From Tetrapyrgos nigripes (lineage: Eukaryota; Basidiomycota; Agaricomycetes; Agaricales; Campanellaceae), in assembly GCA_013368315.1 (NCBI GenBank), contig JAACJM010000014.1:186001-250000 (forward strand): 64,000 bases of DNA, given 5' to 3'. A program made the translations under genes and the position numbers. The notes under the pieces are model-generated. The model did no database searches and was not told the origin of the DNA. It saw only the letters and a program-made list of their open reading frames with translations. Of the stretch, positions 24,600-33,619 are shown piece by piece; within the stretch, counting starts at the first letter, position 1; each line of letters starts with the position of its first letter.

Positions 24600-25222
24600 T
24601 CGTTTCTGAACCCTGAGAATCAGCTTCTCTCTACCTCTTCCAAAACATCTCCGACACCTGCTGCAGGTGTGCCTCATGCTACAGAATTGGACGAGTCCAC
24701 CACCACCATTGATTCGCAGGGTGAAGTTCATGCTTCTACTCTTCAATCTTCCAACCAGGTTGTTGAAACTATTGGTGACGGAAAGCTTAGGAAACCTCTG
24801 CGCACCCGCGCTGGCCTCCGTACTAGGTCTCTCAAAAAGATCGCGCGGATGAATACAGCGCTGAAGAAGGTCACATCATGTCATTAGTCGTGAAGCTTGA
24901 CATTCATGTCCAGGAGACCCAATCCATTTCCAGTGATGCCTCTGCCTCATCGTCTCAGAGCGGCCAGAGTGTCCCGGAACCACCCAAAATTTGTCACGAC
25001 AAAAATCTTCTTGCGGCGGTCGGAATATTCGAGGCTACCAAACTGGATACGAGCTGGAGGTTTATTTCGAGTCGTGCATACTTCCGGTTCCAGTCACGAA
25101 GAGAAGAGTGTTCTATGGCGATTAATGTTGATGGACGCGGTAATTGGTACGATCATCCGCACATCTTCTATGCTTGGGCAGCGGAAGGGAGGGCTGCTTT
25201 GCTTTGGAGAGGCTTGGAATGA
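24600..25222 (+). CDS. Small unknown protein, possible two-exon gene
   Basis: This gene is not recognised. A first open part starts MSFLNPENQLLSTSSKTSPT and is rich in Ser/Thr, then basic (RAGLRTRSLKKIARMNTALK). A putative 46-nt intron (GTCACATC...ATGTCCAG, about 24869-24914) joins it to ETQSISSDASASSSQSGQSV and a C-terminal part with Trp/Arg-rich blocks (SWRFISSRAYFRF, WYDHPHIFYAWAAEG). Product would be about 190 residues, probably soluble. Support that it was once a gene comes from a decayed second copy of its 3' half at about 30888-31115. The two copies bracket HET gene 1. It may itself be a remnant. Confidence 0.35.
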
Positions 25223-25352
25223 ATTGACTCGATTGTTCCATGAGAGAACATGTATTAAGTTGGCAGTCTCAGTCGTTGTTATATATTCAAGAGAATTGTA
25301 GCACTGTTTAAAGTTGTACTTTTACTTGGAGTGTCCTGGCTTTAGGTTTGGA

Positions 25353-28250
25353 GATCCTAGTGGAAAAGAGTTTATCACTCTTACTATTAGGGGCATTGCC
25401 ATTGGCAAGACAGGTTCTGTAACTACACAAGGAACTCTCATTTTTATGCCATAAGTATGGATTTTGTATGTACTGTCTGCAGATTACAACCAGATTTTCA
25501 TTCTGTCTTGGTGTACCGTTATTGTTCAAGTCAAAGCTTTTGTGCATGGACCCATACGGAGATGAAATCACAGCAGTTGTGTTTCTTTTCTCTTCCACCA
25601 CTGGCCGCGATAGCTGGTATCGCGTCCTGCTGTCAAATGCTGTCCCTAAACCAACTCAATATGCTTCTCAAATCCTTCTGGGTCTCGATTAGTTTAAATA
25701 ATCACTTCCACTGCTGTTGAAGACTAGCGCTCATGAGGGGATCTCCGAAACACAAGACATATTTGCGTAGCGTGATCAGTACAGAGCTTATTGTCTCTTC
25801 GTTGAGTGTCTGGGGCTTCCATATCGTGAGTGGTCTTTCTCCCCGTAAACTCAGGATGACCTGACCATGTACTTTCATACTTACAGTCTCAAGCTCTTTC
25901 CTCACCAAACCGATTTACATGCGTCTCTTGAACACCAAATCCCTTAAACTTCACGAGTTCCAGACGGACATCCCCCCCTACGCAATCCTCTCTCACACCT
26001 GGGAAAGGGAAGAGGTCACTTTTCAGGACATCCAGAACCTCCAAACTGCGAAACGTAAAGCTGGCTACACCAAAGTCAAAAACGCCTGTGCTCGCGCACA
26101 AAGATACAGCTTTGAATGGATTTGGATCGACTCGTGCTGTATCAACAAGGAGAGCAGTGCCGAGCTTTCTGAAGCTATCAACTCGATGTATCAGTACTAC
26201 GAGGACGCGGTAGTCTGCTATGTCTACCTAGGCGATGTTTCGGCTAAAGAACATCCTCGGGATCCCAAGTCTACATTTAGAGACAGCAGATGGTTCAAGA
26301 GAGGTTGGACTCTACAAGAGTTACTGGCACCTATCCATGTCGTGTTTTTAGACAAGGATTGGACAAGGATTGGGACTAGATCTAGTCTGCGCGATGTCAT
26401 TTCTGCAGTGACTACCATCCCCGTTGGTGCCTTTGAAGGTCGCGACGTTGCAGAATATAGCGTTGCTCAAAGGATGTCGTGGGCTGCGTTACGGGGGACG
26501 ACGAGGCCAGAGGACATGGCTTATTCTTTGATGGGGATATTCGGAGTTAGCATGCCACCGATTTACGGAGAAGGTGGTGCAAAGGCGTTCATGCGACTGC
26601 AACAAGAAATCATCAAGATTTCTGATGACCGGAGTATCTTTGCTTGGGTTGCTTCAGAGGAGTCTGGGAAGAAGGAACGAGGTTTATTAGCCAGATCTCC
26701 CTACGAATTCAGGATGTCTGGTGAAGTGGAGGCTTCCAAATCAGATGATATTAGCGACAGATCATCATATTCGTTTGGAAACAACGGTCTTCGTATCCAT
26801 CTTCCTCTCGAAGAATTCACGGATTCCTCGTCTTCCTCTTCACACCGTCCTCATGGGAAGGATATCGTTCTCGCCTTCCTCCTCTGTCAATCCTCCAAAG
26901 ACAGCAGTTACTTGTCTATTTACCTCCGAAAAACAAACGGGAAGCAGTATGTCCGGTGTTATCCAGATGAATTGGTCTTGAGACCTTCCCCCCCCTCACT
27001 TGATAATCTATCTGAAATCACCGTCAGGGAGCAGCCTGTCGTACGACTTCATCGGACAGACAAGTACACCCATGTGGTGGTATATCACGTCCAGCTTCTT
27101 CCCTCTGCTCGACTTTTTGTTTGCGAGGACTCGTCGTCGCCATTCTCCATCGCCTCTAGGTTTCGCCTTAGTTCCAACTCCAGTTCTAGTTTCACAGTTC
27201 CCGTCCTATTGTCATGGTGGGAAGAGGTGGCGTTGACCTACAAACTTGAGGCTAATGGGGAAAAAGCCTTTACCCTTCAGTTTGCACGGCAATCGCAGCC
27301 GTCGTTGTATACTTTGCAGTTGTATGGGACTGGGGCAAGTCAGAGTCACAGTGACGGTGGTGGCGATGGTCAAGCTTTTAGTGACACCTCGGATCCTCAC
27401 ATGGGTAGACTTTTAGGAAGAGTGGATAAGGGTGGCTATATATCTGTCACTTGCGAGATGAGAGGTCAGCCGGGTACAAGGAGTCTAGAGATTGAGTACA
27501 TCCCCATAACCATTTCCAAAGACCTTGCCAAGGTCACCTTGATAACGGTACCAAAACTGCATCCACCGGACTCGGGCTTCTTGGTGCCACTCTTCTCCAA
27601 TCACCTTCAACTGAGGGAGGTGTATCCGCCTGATTTGTTTGGGAAGAGGTTACAGAGCATGGTCTACGTCACCTCATTTAACAATTCGGATTATGTTGCC
27701 AGCTTTGACATGATGGATAACACAGGGAACACTGCGTCACCGTCTGCGTTCCGTCTCCTCACATATCACGTGTCTCGAGACTTTTTGTTAGTGGATTCAC
27801 CAATTTTCTTTTATGTGATGTTGGGTATGCAGGAAGAAGGACAGGGACGGGGACGGGGATGGTCGAGTGCGCATGCGGTACCATGGGTAGAGATTGTATG
27901 GCCATCGGTGAACAAAACGCCCAAGAACGTGAAGGAGTCGTTTGACTCTGACTTGGGTTATGCAGAAGGCGTTTGGAAAATCTATGCATCTCGGTTAGCA
28001 AACCGAAGCACAGATTTGCCGAGGGCTATCGAGAAGCCATTGCCGTCGACATCGACATCGGCAGACAACTTTGACCAGGACCGTCTCGAAAATCAATCCG
28101 AAACAGTCACAGACGCAGACACAATCGCCTCGACCGAATCCGATTTTGACAGTTACTGGAAATTGGTAGTTGTCGTGGAAAAGAGGAAAAATCTCCAACT
28201 TGGATGTTACTCACTTCGTATGGAATGGAAACATAGGTCATGGCCTCAAT
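25353..28250 (+). repeat. Left arm of large inverted repeat (HET gene 1 unit)
   Basis: This arm is homologous, in opposite orientation, to 36773-39504. The outer end is marked by GATCCTAGTGGAAAAGAG here and its reverse complement at about 39487-39504. Homology includes about 560 bp of upstream DNA and almost all of the HET coding region. It is strong in the upstream part and the first half of the gene, and patchy further on. End points were judged by eye. Confidence 0.75.
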
Positions 28251-28396
28251 GGCCGGTGCCGTCGACGTCGACGTCGCACTCGAGGAATTGTTCTGAGCGA
28301 GTGGGAGTTTCAAATTCATGTTTCACGTGTCAGACAGAGATTAGAAGCGGTCTCGGAAGTGATTTCCAATATATATGTGGGGGTAGCATAGACTGA
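25919..28396 (+). CDS. HET-domain protein 1 (heterokaryon-incompatibility type)
   Basis: HET domains drive cell death when genetically different hyphae fuse. One 825-residue open frame starts MRLLNTKSLKLHEFQTDIPP. HET-domain blocks follow: YAILSHTWEREEVTFQDI, WIWIDSCCINKESSAELSEA, SMYQYYEDAVVCYVYLGDVS, WFKRGWTLQELLAPIHVVFL, then AEYSVAQRMSWAALRGTTRP with AYSLMGIFGVSMPPIYGEGG. The region after it resembles the DUF8212 type often attached to HET. The rest, from about residue 378, is a beta-rich variable part with no known motif; no NACHT, WD40 or ankyrin domain is seen. The last five residues (GGSID) and the stop lie inside a MITE-like element, so the original end has been replaced. It is the partner of HET gene 2 on the opposite strand. 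Confidence 0.88.
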   Translation: MRLLNTKSLKLHEFQTDIPPYAILSHTWEREEVTFQDIQNLQTAKRKAGYTKVKNACARAQRYSFEWIWIDSCCINKESSAELSEAINSMYQYYEDAVVCYVYLGDVSAKEHPRDPKSTFRDSRWFKRGWTLQELLAPIHVVFLDKDWTRIGTRSSLRDVISAVTTIPVGAFEGRDVAEYSVAQRMSWAALRGTTRPEDMAYSLMGIFGVSMPPIYGEGGAKAFMRLQQEIIKISDDRSIFAWVASEESGKKERGLLARSPYEFRMSGEVEASKSDDISDRSSYSFGNNGLRIHLPLEEFTDSSSSSSHRPHGKDIVLAFLLCQSSKDSSYLSIYLRKTNGKQYVRCYPDELVLRPSPPSLDNLSEITVREQPVVRLHRTDKYTHVVVYHVQLLPSARLFVCEDSSSPFSIASRFRLSSNSSSSFTVPVLLSWWEEVALTYKLEANGEKAFTLQFARQSQPSLYTLQLYGTGASQSHSDGGGDGQAFSDTSDPHMGRLLGRVDKGGYISVTCEMRGQPGTRSLEIEYIPITISKDLAKVTLITVPKLHPPDSGFLVPLFSNHLQLREVYPPDLFGKRLQSMVYVTSFNNSDYVASFDMMDNTGNTASPSAFRLLTYHVSRDFLLVDSPIFFYVMLGMQEEGQGRGRGWSSAHAVPWVEIVWPSVNKTPKNVKESFDSDLGYAEGVWKIYASRLANRSTDLPRAIEKPLPSTSTSADNFDQDRLENQSETVTDADTIASTESDFDSYWKLVVVVEKRKNLQLGCYSLRMEWKHRSWPQWPVPSTSTSHSRNCSERVGVSNSCFTCQTEIRSGLGSDFQYICGGSID

Positions 28397-28491
28397 TATG
28401 GCATATCAGTCTATGATTTAGGACAAGTTATAGCGTAGGTTACTTTCTATTCTACGGAATCAACCTATGGTAGACTCAGAACTATGCTACC
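28382..28491. mobile_element. MITE-like element, 110 bp, 10-bp perfect TIRs
   Basis: Ends are GGTAGCATAG (28382-28391) and its exact reverse complement CTATGCTACC (28482-28491). Just inside the left end is a near-perfect palindrome: CATAGACTGATATG, one G, then CATATCAGTCTATG. No target duplication is obvious. A related element with the same inner sequence follows at 29286-29453. There is no coding capacity. The left end overlaps the last codons and stop of HET gene 1. Confidence 0.6.
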
Positions 28492-29285
28492 ATACCAAAC
28501 ACTACTGTTTTCTTTTAGAAAATGCTCTACTTCCTTCGTTTAGAAACCACCATAGCTGGTGGCAGCTACGTGTCGTATTGACGCTCAAAGTCAGCGTTGA
28601 AAGGACGTATTGCCAGACGAGGATTGAAAAAAGGCTTGAAGTCAACATTCTCAACGTTCAACACCGTCTACAAGGCTCTGTCCAAAACACAAGGCATCAA
28701 CTTCCTCAAGACCTCAACTATCTTAGGACTGGAATCTCTGCAAGTGCTCGGTCCCACTAGTACTTAACGTTCTGTCAGCGTCGCTCAGGAGTCCTCAAAT
28801 TTTGTCAATCCTTCATTCTCAAGAGTCAAGACATAGCAGAAGGCAAGGAGCGTGTTCGTTGTGGTTTCAGTGGTGTGTTCCGCATTGGGGCTAACAGTAC
28901 ATTGGTGCGTCTCTATAGCTGTCTTTAATTCCAGGTACTGACAAACCGCACTGGTCTTGCTTTGACCTCAATGAACGCTAATTCTGCCCTGCAAATACTG
29001 TGTGTAGTACTGCCTTTCTGATCTCGGAATCAACAGTGTGTATTTTTTATCTTTCTTAACCCATGTACTGATACATACTTTTTAAGGACCTACGACAACC
29101 TGCAGCTGAGGGTTTGTATGCACTCTCCCCCCGCCTCTGTCTGTGAAAGAAGTGTATATACATTTGTGTAGTAATCTTGCGAATACTAGGTTTTTACACA
29201 ATCATAATAATTAAATCTAGCAAGGCTATGATCGGGTAGAAAGAACCAAGTGCACTGGCTGAAAAGTATCCAAAAAAAGTGCTAC

Positions 29286-29453
29286 GGTAGGCTGAATCAT
29301 GAAATCAAGCAATGCCAGCCATAGACTGATATGCGTTTCCTATAGACCAAATTTCATTCCAGGATGAAATATAATCTATGTCTAACCAATAGTAGGTTAG
29401 ATATCATGCTACGCTAGCTTGATCTCATAGACTGAAAAAAATTCTATGCTACC
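29286..29453. mobile_element. Second MITE-like element of the same family, with insertion
   Basis: The left end reads GGTAG, then about 30 extra bases, then CATAGACTGATATG as in the first element. The right end is CTATGCTACC (29444-29453), identical to the first. Inside are two further hairpins: ATTTCAT/ATGAAAT and TCTAACC/GGTTAGA. Flanking duplication was not found. Noncoding. Confidence 0.5.
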
Positions 29454-29493
29454 GGCACAGTATATATATGGAAATGCGGAAGCTTTCCTAGAC

Positions 29494-29523
29494 CTACAGT
29501 CATGTACCGGTCCTTGAGACACT
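29494..29523 (+). repeat. 30-bp inverted repeat, left copy
   Basis: The 30 bases starting CTACAGTCATGTACCGGTCC recur as the reverse complement at 30840-30887. The right copy carries an extra tandem duplication of 18 bases. The pair encloses about 1.3 kb. A 20-bp sequence directly upstream (29472-29491) recurs in direct orientation at 31148-31167. Confidence 0.6.
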
Positions 29524-30839
29524 AATTTGAATTCTGTCTCTAATACTCAAAACACTGCAAATATACCAAATCTTTTCTTCTCGGCTACTTTAGCAAACCT
29601 TAAGGCATATTTTAAGCTACAGTAAGTGGTAGATAAGAGTACTATTTATAATCAGGTACCTGGCCACCATCCGGTTTTTCTGAAATTACAGCGCTGGAAT
29701 TCACTCTTACTCTTCGATTTTGTACTCGTTATAAAGTGTGGCTTCTTTCACATTGCCTGATATGACCGCTGGAACTGTGGAAGCACATGTTGTGGAACAG
29801 CGAATATTTTCGCGACGCAAGTGCAAATTTGGCCGAAACTGGGTACCTGGCCACTTGCTCTAGCCCAGCAACGGAAGAACCTGCTGAGATAATTATAACT
29901 CATGTTATATATACCTTTTGCATATAGAACTATGCTGAGTATAAAAAGTTGCGGAATGGTACAGTCGTCGTTGAGTTGTGCTCACCAGAAGTGTCGTTGT
30001 CGAGCGTGGGAAGCTCAATTAAGGAAAACGCGTCATCTCGGAATTTCGGCCCCTCCTTTGACAGGTATCTCACGCACCAGTTACCGACGCTGAACAAGCT
30101 CTTTCATCAGTGTGCACTGGTTGGTAATCCATCTACCAGACATCCCAAAGCCAGACCAATGGTCATAGAAAAGGAGATAATCGGCAAACGGCCAGCTTCC
30201 CAGTGTGGCCAGCTTCCTGGTAGAAAATAGTAGTGTAAGTCGCAGTAGGAATATTTCTTCAAGAAAGTCCAAATGTCACGCTTTCGGGCTCCTTGAGACA
30301 CTGTGACAATGTTAGGTAAGCGGCCTCAATCCTCGTCCATAGTGTTCCCTGGGCCGACCAGTTTTCTGCTTAGACATGTCATGGGCCTTCTTTGGTTAGA
30401 CTGTGCCTTTCCTACTGCAATGGAGATGCTCAAATGAGAAGATTATGTGGAGAATGAAGTGGAAATGATCGAAATACTTCCCATGGTCGCGTTGAGCTGT
30501 CACGCTTTTTGCGACCTTTTTTTCGAGAGCCTCCTGCTACATTGTTTATCGGTCTACTGCTTAAACAAGTATTGGTACTTCAAGTTATAATCCATATCTT
30601 CATGATCAGGCCAAATTTGGGACCAAAAACCACCCTTAAAATGTCTCCAGACACATCCCAAAATTTGACGCGTCTCAAAATGAGTCAATTTAGACATCCA
30701 TCTGGGCACCACACCCACACATCTCACTCATGATGGCCAAGTCTTTCACAAAAGGCAAAGCAAGTGTATATCTATATATTTGACTAACCTAGAAGCAGAA
30801 AGAGAGATAGTAATTATGAGATATACGTAGATCTTTACG
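29524..30839. other. 1.3-kb stretch between short inverted repeats
   Basis: AT-rich, with only short open frames (the longest, 29949-30230 plus, has no known motif). No transposase motif was seen. It may be the decayed inside of a transposon bounded by the 30-bp repeats, or unrelated intergenic DNA. Confidence 0.3.
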
Positions 30840-30887
30840 AGTGTCTCAAGGACCGGTACTGTCTCAAGGACCGGTACATGACTGTAG
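30840..30887 (-). repeat. Right copy of the inverted repeat, with 18-bp tandem duplication
   Basis: This is the reverse complement of 29494-29523, interrupted by a second copy of the 18-mer TGTCTCAAGGACCGGTAC (30842-30859 and 30860-30877). Confidence 0.6.
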
Positions 30888-31115
30888 TCGATGCCTCTGC
30901 AAGACTCGGAGCAGCCAGAGTGTCCCGGAACCACCCAAAAATCAAAATAAAATTCGTCGCGACGAATTTATCAGAAATCTTCTCGCAGTGGAACTTTGCA
31001 GCTGGTAGGAATACAGGATACTCGAGGCTACCAATTGCAAGCTGGAGGTTTACTTGTACTTGTATGTCGAGTCGTGGAGTCTGCTTCCGAGTCAGTGAAG
31101 AGAGTTGTATGGTTT
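30888..31115 (+). pseudogene. Decayed copy of the small unknown gene at 24.6-25.2 kb
   Basis: GATGCCTCTGC, then GCCAGAGTGTCCCGGAACCA followed by CCCAAAA, and later TCGAGGCTACCAA and AGCTGGAGGTTTA occur in the same order as at about 24938-25066. Insertions, deletions and frame changes separate them. The 5' half of the source gene is missing. It is clearly homologous at DNA level and not translatable as the original protein. Confidence 0.6.
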
Positions 31116-31283
31116 GATGGGCGCGGGACTAAATTGAACCCATATGCAAATGCGGAAGCTTTCCTAGTCGGAGGTATTTGTGTCGTCTGATCAGGCTTCG
31201 CTCTTTCAAAATTTTAAATTTCGCATCTAGTCCTGTACGTAGAATCTATAAACCATAAAAAGAGCATTCCAACTGATGATTCA

Positions 31284-31357
31284 TGATTCGACCCGGGCTC
31301 GAACCGGGGACCTTCTGTGTGTTAGACAGATGCGATAACCAACTACGCCATCGAACC
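31284..31357 (-). tRNA. tRNA-Val (anticodon AAC)
   Basis: The 74-nt gene has no intron and no encoded CCA. The acceptor stem pairs GGTTCGA with TCGAATC (one G-T pair), with discriminator A. The anticodon stem TCTGT/ACAGA encloses the loop CTAACAC, giving AAC (valine). The T arm is CCCGG-TTCGAGC-CCGGG, which also serves as B box. The A box reads TGGCGTAGTTGG. It sits head to head with the LIM gene, 37 bp from its first possible ATG. Confidence 0.95.
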
Positions 31358-31394
31358 GTGTTGAAAGAAAGCAAAGAGACACGGACACAGCGAG

Positions 31395-33587
31395 ATGACG
31401 ACATTGGACGTCATATTTCCCAAAATAGCGTTGGTTGAAATTATGGCTCAGCAACAACCAGGTCAGTGGTTTGGTCGTCCTCAGCCTCCGCCGCAGCCTC
31501 ATCGTCAGTGGAACCACCCGTTGCCTCAAGTCAGAAGACAGAGTCCCCCTTCTTCCCCACAAAAGTTTGTACCACATTGGAAACGACCACTTCCTCTTCC
31601 CACTCATGGATCTCCACAATCCTATGGCCCCTCTCCGTCTCCGTCCCCACAGCCCCCTTCTCCCCAATACGGCATCCTAGATCTTCCTCCGCGTACTAAA
31701 GCTTCTACCAATATCGGTGCTGCTGCTCTAACAAGAACTCATTCCGAACAACCACAGCCGACTAGAAGCGGGCCTAGACCACCCACTGTCCCTCCTCCTA
31801 TGCATCGCTATTCTCAGTCTATGGGTGCCCCTGTGGAGGGCATCACGAGGGGTGTCGGTGGAATGGATATTGGAGGGCAGCAGTGGCCTCAGGATTTACC
31901 CAGGCTGCCTCGAGCACCTACCGCTCCTTCGTCCCCGAACAAGAGCGCATTCGCTTCTCAGGGGCATAGAGACAGTCGAATTCCTGATCTCGATGATTTA
32001 CCACCTAGACCTGCCTCTGCTAATTTCCGAAGTGGGCCGTCTCAGTCCATGTCTCGAGGAGGGTATGACTATGATTATGACTATGATACCAGTGGGTATG
32101 GAATACCTAGATCACCATCTCATTCGCAGATCCAACCTCTACCTTCACGTCAACAACCCCAACCCCAACCTCCATCACAACATCCTATCTCTGCATACGA
32201 GCAGATGCAGATGCAGCGTGCCCAGACGCAGACGCAGCAGCAGGTGTATCAGTCTCAACAGGGGTACCAATATCCAAATCATCAAGGGCAGACGCAAACA
32301 CAAAACTTGCACCAACGATCCAAGTCCGTGCCTGTCCCTGTCCCAGTACCAGCTACGAATCCGTACCCTTCTTCACATCAGCAGCAGCCCTCCCCGTCGA
32401 ACCATAATCAGTATCAGTATCCGACTACCAGTGCGATGTCGACTTCTCCCTCTCGTCCACAATCGATGTCGTATTCTCCATCTTATTCTCAATCGCAACA
32501 AATCCAACAACGACCACCTCCTCAACAGACTCAGCCGTCATATTCGCAGTCTCAATCTCAACAACGTCCACCTCCTCCACAGTCACAACCACAACCTCCA
32601 TACTCTTATCCCAATACTAACCCACAACGACAACCGCCACGACAACCTTCCCCTTCGATATCTCCTTCACATTCATACTCACAATCACAACCACAATCCG
32701 CTTTTCATCAGTTTCAGGCTCAGAGTCGGAACCAACTACAATCACAATCACAATCTCACCAAACCCAAAGCCAACAACCGCAATCAGCTTATCACCAGTT
32801 TCAGGCTCAGGCTCAGAGTCGGAATCAACCCCCACAACCACAACCGCAACCCCAGTCGGCGTTTCATCAGCTTCAAAGTTGGAATCAACCCCAATCCCAA
32901 TCCCAACCGCCTCCTGTAAGACCTCGGACGAGTTTTAGTACTACTAGACCGAGTCCAAGTTCTAGTACAACCTCGAGTTCTACTGGGTTTGGGGCAAGTG
33001 GGAGTAGTTTCCAGGATAGAAGACAAGGTTGGGAACAGAGGGTGCAAGGGGGACAAGGGCAGGGGCAGGTGCAGGTGCAGTCTGGGTTTCAGACTCAGAC
33101 TCAGGATCGGGGACAAGGGCAGGGACAAGGGCAAGGGCAGGGACAAGGACAAGTACAGGGGGGGCAGGGGCAGGGACAACCACAACCACAACCACCGAGT
33201 CATGGACGATGGCGGTCTCAATCTCAATCCGAGTCCCAGTTCCAAAGTCAGTCTCAATCTGGGTTTGGGTATGGGTTTCAGAATCAGAATCAGTCTGGTT
33301 TTCAGACTCTACGAGACACGCAGCAAGAAGGACAGGGACACGGACAGGGACAAGCACAAGGGGTCCTTCGGCGGTATCAACCACAACCACCATTCCAATC
33401 TCAATCCCAATCATCGTCACCGTCATCCTCTTCATCACCTTCGTTTTCATCCCAATCCCAGTCATTTCAGAACCAGACCCAGAACCAGACCCACGCGCAT
33501 ATGAGGAGTCGGAGTCAAAGTCGACCACCCCAGCCACAAAGTCAACGTCAAAGTCAAAGTCAGAGTCAGAGTCGACCAAGTACTCCC

Positions 33588-33619
<32 letters not shown>

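Noticed and set aside
25919..28396. NLR-type (HET plus NACHT and repeats) death receptor
   Set aside because: No P-loop, NB-ARC, WD40, ankyrin or TPR pattern follows the HET domain.
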